The notes beneath the pieces are model-generated. The model made no database searches. It saw only the letters and a list, made by a program, of their open reading frames with translations, and was not told where the DNA came from. Shown one piece after another: positions 28,653 through 37,788 of a stretch of DNA of 64,000 nucleotides (within the stretch, counting starts at the first letter, position 1; every line of letters starts with the position of its first letter). The position numbers were made by a program, and so were the translations under genes. The DNA is from Flammeovirgaceae bacterium. Its GTDB lineage: Bacteria; Bacteroidota; Bacteroidia; Cytophagales; Cyclobacteriaceae. The stretch covers positions 1-64,000 of the forward strand of contig JADJMA010000026.1 of the NCBI GenBank assembly GCA_016709845.1. Reading direction: 5' to 3'.

Positions 28653-29494
28653 ATGGAGAATTTTAAGACACCAGAACGTGTAGAAGTGTTAATTGGAATC
28701 CTGAAAGATTACAATTCTATTACCGATGAATTAGCTGGGCACATGAATGGTAAGTCCTTGAATACTATTCAGAAAGTTTGCAACGACTTCATGAATAGGA
28801 CAAGGATAAATAATGAGGCACTCATACCGATATTGGGAATTTACAAGACAGATGCTTCTTTACTGCTACCAATTGGTCTTATTTTAAGATCGATGTTATC
28901 AGATTATCTTACGTCAAGCTACCTAATAACATTTATCCATGAAGATGACAAAGACGAAAATTCGATTAAGAAAGAGTTATTAATTCTTGACCGTGATTTT
29001 CTGAGATCATTTTTAAAGGCAATGGAACTTGAAAAGACTATTCATTTATTAAATCCTGATTTTCAACCCACATTCAATGATGACGCAGAATTTGAAGCCA
29101 GACTTCAAGCCATAAAAGTAATTTCAAAGTACTCTACAAGAAGAATGATATTAATCTAAAGCTAAAGGAGCCAAAAGATTTTAGAGAAACATCACTAGAC
29201 GGATTGTTCACCACTCAAGAATATTCAACCGTTGGTGGGGGCTTTATGAGCGAGGAGTATAAATTTGATAGAATTAAAAGGTTAGGCTTCGGCAAATATG
29301 CTACAGCATTTATACCATTTAAATACTTTTCACAATTCCAGCACTACTCAAAGAGAGGATACAGCTTATTAGATGATACGTTTGGTGGATTTGGATATTT
29401 CCACGTTGTACATTCACTCAACATCATATTAATTTCTACTCAGTTCCAAATCGAAATTGTAGCTGGCAAAGGAAACGAGTTTACAAAAAAATAG
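28653..29494 (+). CDS. Unknown helical protein ending the defence operon (one frameshift)
   Basis: MENFKTPERVEVLIGILKDYNSITDELAGHMN..., continued after a shift near 29145 as NLKLKEPKDFRETSLDGLFTTQEYSTVGGGFMSEEYKFDRIKRLG; ~280 residues. A hydrophobic helix (ASLLLPIGLILRSMLSDYLTSSYLITFI) could be buried or membrane-associated, and the C-terminus contains IPFKYFSQFQHYSKRGYSLLDD. The pattern of an RSxxsDyl...(F/Y)..HyS helical pair recalls uncharacterised HEPN-like (DUF5677-type) proteins, but no catalytic motif is evident. Ten bases after the preceding gene; the last gene before TIR-R. Function not assigned. Confidence 0.5.
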
Positions 29495-29552
29495 CAGCCC
29501 TTGTACCGAAATTGAATGGCGCTTTGGGATGAAAAGTAGGCAATCATACTTC

Positions 29553-30066
29553 ACCTTCTAGTACCCTAATCCGTACAATCTTCGTCTCTTCGACTGACTG
29601 ACAATGGGATTCCACCGAAATGAACTGTAATCTTTGCCCGTGTTAATAGTATCGATCAAAAGAAGGGGTATCCCCCCCTTAGAAATAGCCTACCCCGCCC
29701 ACTCCCTATGGGTGCTGGTGGCACACGGAAAATTCTAGCCTCTCTCTACAGTTTTAGAATTTTCGTTTTATAAAATTTTATAATCTGATTCATCGACAAC
29801 GGATTATCCTAACCAGACGATCTTCACTCTATATAGTAATCCGAAAACGGATCGAGACAAACCGACAACGGTCTTCCAAATAAAGTATATATTCGAAAAC
29901 GGAAACCTTACAGGAAAGCAGCCGTATTTGATGAAAACGGGGAGAATTAGTACCCTATTTGAACACCTACTTTGAAATGATGGGATTTTTTAGCCGAAAA
30001 CGGATCAGAAACAAGGATTGTTTATGGTCTCTGCGGCTCCACAAGGGACTGTAAACGACAATTTCC
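29553..30066. repeat. Right ~510-bp terminal inverted repeat (TIR-R)
   Basis: Reverse complement of 11985-12495, nearly identical throughout, including the CCGTTTTCG-type motifs (as CGAAAACGG/CGACAACGG) and GCACACGGAAAA at 29721-29732. No gene is supported inside it. Confidence 0.95.
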
Positions 30067-30161
30067 GTTGTCGATTTTTCAGTCCGTAGCCGATCGAATA
30101 ATGTCGACTTTCGTGTATTAATCCCACTATTTCAGAAATGAGGTCGTGGGATTTTTTTGTG
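30029..30161. repeat. Element end C (direct-orientation diverged copy of A)
   Basis: Shares CTGCnGCTCCAC, GACTnTAAACGAC, ATTTCCG and the final ATCCCA...TGGGAT hairpin with end A in the same orientation and order, but with many substitutions between. Marks the right boundary of the island. The 265 bases from here to the next gene hold no recognised feature. Confidence 0.75.
30120..30158 (+). terminator. Terminator hairpin in element end C
   Basis: AATCCCAC (30120-30127) pairs with GTGGGATT (30146-30153), followed by a T-run. It would stop rightward transcription leaving the defence cargo before the receptor gene. Confidence 0.7.
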
Positions 30162-30426
30162 ATAGTGTTTTTCAAATTGATCATGGAGCCATGCCACCAG
30201 CAACGAGCCAGGCTTTATCAGACTTTGATAAGGCTAAACTTCTTTGTTGGCTTACTAATGGTTCAAACTGAATCATTGATGGAGAACAACTTCCGCGAAA
30301 ATTCCGAGAATCCTAACCCTCGACCCTTTGTCAAATTCTGGTGTATTAAGAATTTCGGAATTCGGAAAAATAATAACATCTGGATTGAATATCCGTTATG
30401 TTTACGGGTTTCGGATTAATTATTAA

Positions 30427-32866
30427 TTGATGGATTCAAGGATCATAGTGTATTTAAACAGTAGCATAAGAAGGTTTAAATTTGCAATACTTTTGATTTT
30501 TCAACCACTCGCTACCCTTGCCCAGGTTGAGTCGGTTACAATCTCAGGCGTGATAAAGGATAATTCCGGGCCGGGTTTGTCCTATGTTAATGTGGTGCTT
30601 CTTACTGAAGCCGATAAAACGTTTGTGACAGGAACTGTAACAAATGAAGAAGGTCGTTATACCATTTCAAATGTAAAACCGGGCAATTACTTTTTGCAAG
30701 TATCTTTTATCGGCTACAAAAACCATGAACAAACAATTTTGGTTGGCAAGCTCAGTTCCTTTTTGGATTTAGGAACCTTGCCACTGGAAGAAGATGTAAC
30801 TGCGTTGAGGAAGTAGTGGTAGAAGGTACGCGGGATGCCGTGGCAGAAACCCTTGACAAGAAAACATTTTCGGTAGCAGATAACGTAAATCAAAGTGGCG
30901 GATCGCTTTTACAAGTGATGCAAAACCTCCCGGGCATAACGGTTAATCAGGAAGGGACTGTTCTTCTGCGCGGCAGTGATCGTGTGGCTGTGTTGATTGA
31001 CGGAAAGCAAACGGCCTTAACGGGATTTGGAAATCAGCGCGGGCTTGATAACATTCCTGCCTCATCCATTGAGCGAATAGAAATTATTAATAACCCCTCT
31101 GCCAAGTATGACGCGAACGGAAATGCGGGCATCATTAATATTATTTACAAGAAGAATGTAGCCGAGGGATTTAATGGAAAAGCTGGATTAACCCTAGGTG
31201 CCGGTGCGCTTTGGATAAAGAAAGAAAATTACCCTGACATGCGGCCGCAGTATCAGGTGACACCCAAAATTAATCCCTCACTTTCTTTAAACTACAGAAA
31301 GGGAAAACGAATATCTTTTGCAAGCGGATAACCTGTATACCAAGACACTTAATAAGAATGAGTTCGTAGATCGGTATTATGAAAATGGAGATACCGTTCT
31401 GCAACAGACGGTAAGAAACCGAACAACCAATATAGTTACGGTAAAACGGGTATTGATTGGTATAAAGATGAATTTAACACCTTTACACTTTCAGGGTTAT
31501 TTAGCAGTGAAAAAATATTGGATGAAGGCGATGAACCTTTTTTAATGCCGACCTATCCGAGAACCTTAGGTTTTGGAAATTTCTTGAAGATGAATTAAAG
31601 ACAACGGTGACTGCCACGGCTAATTGGCAACACAAATTTAAACAACCGGGAAGGTCGTTTAATGGTGGCTTCAACTATACATTCCATCGCGAAGATGAAA
31701 AGTATTTTTTCACCAATACAATGCCCACATTTACAGGACAAGATGCCTTTAAATTACTTTCTGATGAAAATGTTTTTGATCTCAATGCAGACTATGTTCA
31801 GCCACTGAAATATGGCCGATTTGAAACGGGCATTAAATTTCGATATCGGTTTATTCCGACCAACATGCAATTTATTCCAGGTATAAACTCTCCCTTAGAT
31901 ACTACTGCGGGAGGCTGGGCCGATTACAGTGAACTCATTCCGGCCGCGTATGGCACGTATGTATTCGAGAATAAGAATTTTGAAGTGGAGGCTGGCTTGC
32001 GCGTTGAGTATGTGAAAATATTTTATGATGTAAATCCGTATCATGTTACTTATAAGAGTGATGGATACGATTACACGCAACCTTTTCCTAACCTGCGGGT
32101 GGCTTATAAAATGAGTACGAACCACGCGCTTTCCTTTTTTTATAATCGAAGGGTGGATCGTCCGAGTGAAGTGGATATTCGAATTTTTCCAAAGTATGAT
32201 GATGCCGAAATTATTAAAGTAGGTAATCCCGGATTAAGACCTCAGTTTACCAGTAATTATGAATTGGGCTATAAAACAAATTGGGAGCAGGGGTATCTCT
32301 ATGGAGCTGCTTATCACAGAGAGACACAAGCTACGATTACCCGGATTTCCCGAACTGTACCGCCCAGCAATTTAATTTATGCTATTTTTCAAAATGCGGG
32401 AAGAAGTTATTCCACCGGAGTGGAAATTGTACTTACTCATGCTTTTGGTAAATGGGCAAACCTAAGTTTGAATTTGAATGGATATCGGAATACGATAGAA
32501 GCCTTTACTGTAGAAAATAGATATCCTGTCGGAAGTATTTTTTCGGCTCCCGAACAACAACTTAATTCAGGAAGTATAAAACTAAATGGTCTGTTCCATC
32601 TCTCTAATGATGTTGATCTTCAATTTACTGGATCTTATTTGGCTCCGGACATCATTCCGCAAGGAAAGATTTATGCCCGCTATACTTTGGACACGGGTAT
32701 AAAGAAAACGATTCAAGAAGGAAAGGGAGAAGTTTTTTTGAATGCTTCAGATTTGCTCAACACCCTTCGTGTAAAAAAGGAAGTGCGTGGCGATGGCTTT
32801 TACTACTTAAGCACAGACTATTACGAAACACAAGTAATTCGGATTGGATATAATTACAAGTTTTAA
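30427..32866 (+). CDS. Outer-membrane beta-barrel receptor (TonB-dependent-receptor-like; frameshifted)
   Basis: About 810 residues. N-terminal signal sequence (FAILLIFQPLATLAQ), then a carboxypeptidase-regulatory-like domain (VTISGVIKDNSGPGLSYVNVVLL...GNYFLQVSFIGYK). The plug has NLPGITVNQEGTVLLRGSDRVAVLIDGKQ and IERIEIINNPSAKYDANGNAGIINIIYKK, a combination typical of the Bacteroidota outer-membrane beta-barrel family related to TonB-dependent receptors. The barrel ends in aromatic YETQVIRIGYNYKF. Shifts near 30815, 31320, 31540 and 31600 interrupt the frame. Substrate unknown; there is no SusD partner. The mobile island ends ~265 bases upstream and may have displaced its promoter. Confidence 0.85.
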
Positions 32867-32873
32867 ATCAATT

Positions 32874-33340
32874 TCATTTTTTGATTGACTCTTTTCTTGT
32901 AATCAGAAGGGGTAAGGTAACACCTAATGCAAGGGCAAGAAGAATAAATGCGGCATTTAAACCGTTGTGAATAGTTTCTGCCAGAACTCGCGGATACTGT
33001 TCGCCAGGGATTGCTGATAACTTCATTATGCCCAGCATCATTTTATTTGCAAACACACCGGGTATCATAGGTATAACAGAAGGTATGGCAAAAACCAACG
33101 GTGGAGAATGTTTGCTATGTGCAGCATAAATACTGATGATGCTCACCAGGAAGGCTCCGCCTAAGCTTGAAATAATAATGTTGAAGCCCAGCAAGAGCAG
33201 GAAGGTTTTCATCAGTCCGCCTAAAGCCCCTATAACAAATATGAAAAGCAACGTTCTTACCGGTACATTGAATAATACGGCAAAACCCAGTGCAGCGAAT
33301 CCAAACCATATACCTTTTCAAAAGAATCTATCCAGCTCAT
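32874..33340 (-). CDS. Threonine/serine exporter family protein, small (ThrE C-terminal half type; one frameshift)
   Basis: ATG 33340: MSWIDSFEKGIWFGFAALGFAVLFNVP after correcting a shift near 33315, then RTLLFIFVIGALGG, PSVIPMIPGVFANKMMLGIMKL and two more membrane helices; ~155 residues, four to five transmembrane segments. The IPMIPG motif is the hallmark of the second half of ThrE-type exporters (YjjB/ThrE_2). It works with the product of the gene just upstream (stop 33346) as a two-protein exporter in the inner membrane. It is convergent with the receptor gene, stop to stop 7 bases apart. Confidence 0.8.
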
Positions 33341-33345
33341 AGTTG

Positions 33346-34115
33346 TTACAATTGACAGATTCGTATTGCCAACATATATCCTATTGAAATTGCAAATGAG
33401 ATAGTTAAGCCGTCCACGCTTCTCACAATCCCATTCATAATGTTACCATTAATCAAGTCTGAAAAAAGAGTTAATTAAGGGCACGCCAGGAATTAAATAA
33501 AGCACAGAGGCCAGTAAGGCAGGCGCCTGAATATTTCCACCGAATTTAATAGATAAACTTGCAACCATGGAAGAAGTAAAAGCAGCGAAAAATATTCGCA
33601 TATAAGGATTGAAATTTCTTTTCGTGAATTCTTGCCGGATAAATAACCCGGCAAAGGTTGCTGCAAAAACCACGATCATATCTTGCCAAGAGCCGTCAAA
33701 GAGGCGGCAGAACGAAGCTCCGGCCAGGCTTACCACAAACAGTACGAGGAGCCTTGGATAATGTGGAAGAGATATTAATCTTTCTACTTCCGTATTGATT
33801 TGCGCTACTGACCAATTTTCCTCCACGACAGACCAACTCATCCGGCTGATTCCCGAGACAATCTTGAAATTAACGATGTGGCAGCGTCCGTTTTAGTCCG
33901 CTATGAAAATATTCAACCCCATGAGCATTAATCGTTACCATAAGTGCTTTGTGTGTGATGAGGAGATCAACAGTACAGTTGAATGCCCCTGCTAAACGCT
34001 CTAACGTTTTTGTGATACGCTGACAGTTTGCCCCGGAACTCATAAGAAGGGTCCCGATGCTCAGCAGGGTTTGGCCAAGTTCAGTCAAGTCTGATTTTGA
34101 ATTGCTTGCAGTCAT
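33346..34115 (-). CDS. Threonine/serine exporter ThrE N-terminal family protein (frameshifted)
   Basis: Starts MTASNSKSDLTELGQTLLSIGTLLMSSGANCQRITKTLERLAGAFNCTVDLL (34115), the cytoplasmic ThrE/DUF1212 domain with the SGAnxxR signature. After a shift near 33870 it continues to the membrane part: LLVLFVVSLAGASFCRLF, MIVVFAATFAGLFIRQEF, LASVLYLIPGVPLINSFF, and after a shift near 33455 a final helix ending RICQL. About 255 residues, five transmembrane segments. Forms a pair with the adjacent small ThrE-type gene, the split arrangement known from YjjP/YjjB. Possible export of Thr/Ser or a dicarboxylate; substrate not determinable. Confidence 0.8.
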
Positions 34116-34351
34116 TTACTTTTTTAAAAGTAATAAGTATTTTGTCAAATTAATTCTCAGCAAAGTATTTGTTTCGAAACTCTGCTGTTGCTCAATTTTT
34201 GTAACCTCCGCCAGAGCCCTCTGCCGCCTACAGGTCCCTGTCAAAGGAGATTCTACGGTGGAGAGATTAGTAGAAATAGATACCCTTTTGGGAGTATTTC
34301 TTGGTTCCGGAGCAACAACTTACTTGAGTAATTGTAAAACTGAATGGCTGT

Positions 34352-35391
34352 TTAAATTGTTGGATACATTCTTTTTTTAAACCAAAAAGCAAGATTTACA
34401 AGCAGTATCAATGCGGGCACTTCAATAAGCGGACCGATAACCCCTGCGAACGCCTGACCTGAATTGATACCGAAAACCCCTACGGAAACGGCAATAGCCA
34501 ATTCAAAATTATTTCCGGTGGCGGGAAAAGAAACTGAAGTGTTCTCTTCATAGTTCGCTCCAAATTTCTTGGATAAAACAAAGCTTAGAACAAAAATTAT
34601 AAGAAAGTAAATAACCAATGGAACTGCAAGTCGAAGTACATCAAATGGAATTTCTACTATCATTTGCCTTTGAAACTGAACATGATAACGATGGTAAAAA
34701 GCAAAGAGATTAAAGTCAGTGGACTGATTTTGGGAATCACATGGCTCACATACCATTCTTCCCCTTTTGCTTTCTTAAAGAAATACCGGGTTAGAAAGCC
34801 AGCAATAAATGGAACGCCCAAATAAAGAAATACGCTCTTAGCTACATCGCTAATACTTACATCAACCACTGAACCTTTAATGCCAAAGAAAGGCGGGAGC
34901 ACAGTAATAAACAGCCAGGCAAATAGACTATAAAAAAGTACCTGAAAAATACTGTTCAATGCCACCAGTCCCGCTGCATATTCTTTGTCGCCTTTGGCCA
35001 GATCATTCCATACTAAAACCATAGCAATGCAACGGGCAATACCAATCAGTATCAAACCCATCATGTATTCAGGCTTGTCGCGAAGGAAAATGATTGCTAA
35101 GAAGAACATGAGGATGGGGCCAATAATCCAATTCAATAAGAGCGAAAGTGAAATGACTTTTACATTTTTGAAAACCTTGCCCAGGTGTTCATATTTAACT
35201 TTTGCCAATGGCGGATACATCATAATGATAAGTCCAGTGGCAATTAAAAGGTTAGTAGTGCCAATTTGAAAATTGCTCATGAATTGTTCAACGGGAAAGA
35301 AGTTACCAAGAGCAATTCCTAAAAGCATAGCAAGGAAAATCCAAAGAGTAAGATAGCGGTCTAAGAATGCAAGTTTTGACTGATTATTCAT
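34352..35391 (-). CDS. acr3: ACR3-family arsenite efflux permease (one frameshift)
   Basis: ~345 residues with about ten transmembrane helices. N-terminus FLDRYLTLWIFLAMLLGIALGNFFP, then TGLIIMMYPPLAKVKYE, LILIGIARCIAMVLVWNDLAKGDKEYAAGLVALNS (the conserved ARC segment with the transport cysteine), and SFPATGNNFELAIAVSVGVFGINSGQAFAGVIGPLIEVPALILLV. All are typical of ACR3/ArsB-type bile-acid-superfamily arsenite exporters. The frame shifts near 34670. It lies downstream of arsC and arsR in the same direction, forming an arsR-arsC-acr3 operon that removes As(III) produced by arsenate reduction. Confidence 0.92.
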
Positions 35392-35405
35392 ATCGGGTCT
35401 GGAGG

Positions 35406-36021
35406 TTAAGCGTTTACAAGTGAGAAGGCATAAAATATCTCTCTGCCAATTTGATGTACGCGCTCCGCATACTTTACTTCCTCTTGGGGGGTGCCATCAA
35501 ATTCTTTTGGGTCATCATAGGTAAGTGCGATTCTTCCCGATGCCCCTAATACCAAGGGACAATTTTCATCCGCTTGTGAGCACGTCATGATAGCCGCGAA
35601 ATCTTTGTTGTGGTTAAAGGGATCATCATACTTTTTTGAGAAAGCAATGATCGATACTGCATCTTCTGCAAATTTAACTTCATAAACCGGGTTCTCACCT
35701 TCTTTGGTTCTTGTAATACTGAACCCTGCATCCTGCATGGCCTTTACCGCACGCGGATTAAAGGCAGTTGCTTCGGTTCCGCCTGAGTAGCAGAATACAT
35801 TCTCAATACCATAGTAATGTGCAGCGGCTTGTGCCCACATCAGAAATGTGACTCCTTCGTGAATTATGGGTGCAGATGAAATTGAGGTAAACCGGTTTGC
35901 CCGTCTTTACTTTATCTTGAACAAATCTCGTCAATTGCTGAAGCGTCTCTTTTCTCTCCACGGATATCTGGCCAACCTCTTTGGTTAGTAGATTAATTTT
36001 TGATTTAAGGGCTGGAAACAT
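35406..36021 (-). CDS. arsC: Arsenate reductase, low-molecular-weight phosphatase type (one frameshift)
   Basis: N-terminal MFPALKSKINLLTKEVGQI..., then the phosphatase P-loop YLNFICTHNSRRSHISH (CX5R). After a shift near 35820: MWAQAAAHYYGIENVFCYSGGTEATAFNPRAVKAM and ADENCPLVLGASGRIALTYDDPKEFDGTP. About 205 residues, longer than classic thioredoxin-linked ArsC because of the N-terminal extension usual in Bacteroidota. Reduces arsenate to arsenite, which the adjacent ACR3 exports; the thioredoxin-like gene further along may be a partner. A palindromic ArsR operator lies 20-40 bases upstream of the start. Confidence 0.88.
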
Positions 36022-36039
36022 AATGTTCGTTATTATTGT

Positions 36040-36060
36040 ATTATCGTAATATTACGTTAT
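36040..36060 (-). promoter_or_regulatory. ArsR operator upstream of arsC
   Basis: A 12-base perfect palindrome CGTAATATTACG (36045-36056) within TATCGTAATATTACGTTA, in the gap between arsR stop and arsC start. It is nearly the same as the site at 36416-36427 in front of arsR, so one regulator probably binds both. Confidence 0.75.
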
Positions 36061-36076
36061 GATTAAATAAAAAAAA

Positions 36077-36406
36077 TTAGCAGCAGTCTTTCTTGCTCAC
36101 ATATTTGGTAAAGAGATTTACAAAGATGTCTTTGGCTTCTTCCCAAACCTTCTCATCAATGCAATAATTCACCTTGGGGCCTTCAATTTCTCCTTTAATC
36201 ATGCCAATTCGTTTTAACTCTTTCAGGTGTTGAGTGATGGTTGACTGTGAAAGTGGAAGTTCGTTTACCAAATCGTTGCAAATACAGGTTTCATTTCTCA
36301 ATAGGTATTCAATGATTGCCACCCGAGCCGGATGGTCAAAGGCCATGGCCAGATTAGCAATTTTGTTTTGACGCTTGTTGAATAAAGCTGATTTGGTAAC
36401 GCCCAT
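36077..36406 (-). CDS. arsR: ArsR-family metalloregulator
   Basis: 109 residues, winged HTH. AMAFDHPARVAIIEYLLRNETCICNDLVNELPLSQSTITQHLKELKRIGMIKGEIEGPKVNYCIDEKVWEEAKDIF...KKDCC. The C-x-C in ETCICNDL at the start of the recognition region is the arsenite-binding alpha3-type site, and there is a further Cys pair at the C-terminus. It represses the arsC-acr3 operon until As(III) binds. A near-identical palindrome occurs upstream of its own start and upstream of arsC, consistent with autoregulation. Confidence 0.9.
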   Translation of the reverse strand: MGVTKSALFNKRQNKIANLAMAFDHPARVAIIEYLLRNETCICNDLVNELPLSQSTITQHLKELKRIGMIKGEIEGPKVNYCIDEKVWEEAKDIFVNLFTKYVSKKDCC

Positions 36407-36415
36407 AAATGATAA

Positions 36416-36427
36416 CGCAATATTACG
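36416..36427 (-). promoter_or_regulatory. ArsR operator upstream of arsR
   Basis: CGCAATATTACG, one base different from the perfect palindrome CGTAATATTACG upstream of arsC; located 10-21 bases before the arsR start codon. Confidence 0.75.
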
Positions 36428-36471
36428 ATATAACGGTGATTACCAAATAGGATAAGGTTATTTTTCCCAGA

Positions 36472-37086
36472 TCAGTTCTCGATAACACATGGCGGTGATT
36501 TCTTGTTGGAAACATCAGTTTTTACAAATGTCTTTGAAAGAGAAGACTTCCAGGTAAAATTCGACAGAGGAGTAACTTCGAAAATATCTTTGGCAGACAT
36601 AGAAAGTAATTTATCCGTAAAGCTATTTTCAAGCTCTCTAAGATGCTCCAACTCACAGGAAGAAAGTTTGTTATCAACAGCCAGATTGCTAAGGGAGTCA
36701 ATTTCTTTTGGTTTTACACCTTCCCGCAATTTTATTTGAAGTGTTTGATTGTTATCAAGTCGTTGCACAATGAAAAGCGAAGGTATTTTGTTTACATAGA
36801 AAGTATTGTATTGATACCGACCTCCGGTTAAATAGACTGCCACATCGGTTAAACAGGGCGAGGGGTTACTAACAATACGCGTGTTCGTTCTGTCCACAAT
36901 ACCATCCGGATAGAGTTGTAACAACGCTTCTTTCAAACCCAGAAAGCCCACCGCGAGACCATCGCACAAGTGGCCGTGAAATTTTACTACATCATCCATG
37001 GATATTTCCTGAATGTTGCCAAGTCTTCCTTTGGAGAAATCGGTGTCGTTGGTTTTTATTCTGATGGAACCTGTAGCCATAGTCAT
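36472..37086 (-). CDS. FmdE family protein (possibly the C-terminal half of a fusion)
   Basis: ISMDDVVKFHGHLCDGLAVGFLGLKEALLQLYPDG, followed by RIVSNPSPCLTDVAVYLTGGRYQYNTF, fits the FmdE fold: the HGHLC(P/D)G metal/cofactor-binding loop and a CLTD segment matching the second conserved cysteine. FmdE proteins occur with molybdenum/tungsten formylmethanofuran dehydrogenase but are widespread in bacteria with unknown roles. ~204 residues from ATG 37086. Its first ~30 residues overlap the end of the acetolactate-decarboxylase-like frame in a different reading frame. One base would make a single polypeptide, so it may be a fused protein rather than two genes. It stands upstream of arsR in the same direction. 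Confidence 0.7.
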   Translation of the reverse strand: MTMATGSIRIKTNDTDFSKGRLGNIQEISMDDVVKFHGHLCDGLAVGFLGLKEALLQLYPDGIVDRTNTRIVSNPSPCLTDVAVYLTGGRYQYNTFYVNKIPSLFIVQRLDNNQTLQIKLREGVKPKEIDSLSNLAVDNKLSSCELEHLRELENSFTDKLLSMSAKDIFEVTPLSNFTWKSSLSKTFVKTDVSNKKSPPCVIEN

Positions 37087-37535
37087 GTGTGGTTAACTCT
37101 GTAATAGCCGTAGTTATTCTAAACGGAAAGGGACTACTTACATCATAGCCTTTTTGTTTTGCCAATTGCTCAACTGCATTCTGAAGATCGTTCATGTTGC
37201 TTATGTTGGCTTTCACTTCGTACGAAACCCAGGCAGTAACATTGGCATAAACCAGAAAGGGAGCCTCTGCTTTCCAGGTCTGCGATACCCGGGCCGATCC
37301 ATCCGCTTGCACTTGTGCAACCAAAGGCATTCCGTTAAGCACGGTAATTTCGCCTTGCATCTTACCGAATGGGCCGAGAGCAAAAAGATGCTGATTGTTT
37401 CGTATTGTATCCAGTTGGATGCTTGGTTTAAAATCATTTTTCCCCATTTCGCTCATGGAGCCAGCATATTTAACAAGGGCTGTGCAAAGGATAGCTGCGT
37501 TGCTGTAAAAAGTAAAAAGAGAATGTATAACGCAT
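36992..37535 (-). CDS. Acetolactate decarboxylase-like protein (frameshifted, C-terminus replaced)
   Basis: ATG 37535 gives a short signal-like start (MRYT...LFLLFTATQLSFAQ after correction), then YAGSMSEMGKNDFKPSIQLDTI, HLFALGPFGKMQGEITVLNGMPLVAQV, FLVYANVTAW and FPFRITTAITELTTH. These are the first two thirds of the BudA/alpha-acetolactate decarboxylase fold, including the GEITVLNG strand. The expected C-terminal block with the metal-binding histidines (HQGxx...HxH) is not present; the frame instead runs out over the FmdE start. So it is either a natural ALDC-like/FmdE fusion or a degraded gene. Export is suggested by the N-terminus, unusual for classical acetolactate decarboxylase but common in Bacteroidota homologues. 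Confidence 0.6.
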
Positions 37536-37559
37536 AATGTTTTGATAGAATATTAAAAA

Positions 37560-37745
37560 TTAATTTGGCCAATGTGTTTTGGTTTGATGCTCAACAACTT
37601 TTATGCGCTCCTCCAATTGATGAAGCTTGTATAACTTAATTAGTTGGATTTCAAGCTCCGACTTTTCGCTGAAAGCATACGTTTTCGCAAACCATTTTTC
37701 AATACTTGCCAATTCGGCATCGGCTATTAATTGTTCCTGTAACAT
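37560..37745 (-). CDS. Small hypothetical protein (61 residues)
   Basis: MLQEQLIADAELASIEKWFAKTYAFSEKSELEIQLIKLYKLHQLEERIKVVEHQTKTHWPN. Entirely helical and charged, with heptad-like leucine spacing suggesting a short coiled coil. No family recognised. It lies between the DinB-family gene and the acetolactate-decarboxylase-like gene, same direction, with 25-45 base gaps. Could be real because its composition resembles coding DNA and it has a proper ATG, but nothing else supports it. Confidence 0.45.
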   Translation of the reverse strand: MLQEQLIADAELASIEKWFAKTYAFSEKSELEIQLIKLYKLHQLEERIKVVEHQTKTHWPN

Positions 37746-37788
37746 AGTGATAGTTTAGTTGTGTTTTTGAAATGCTGATAAGCCATGT

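Noticed and set aside
11985..30066. TIRs as ordinary DDE-transposon ends
   Set aside because: No DDE transposase gene is seen; the only recombinase is a tyrosine integrase, and the repeats are far longer than typical IS ends.
30138..30419. A 93-codon open frame upstream of the receptor gene
   Set aside because: It begins inside the terminator hairpin of end C and its translation shows no signal, domain or start context.
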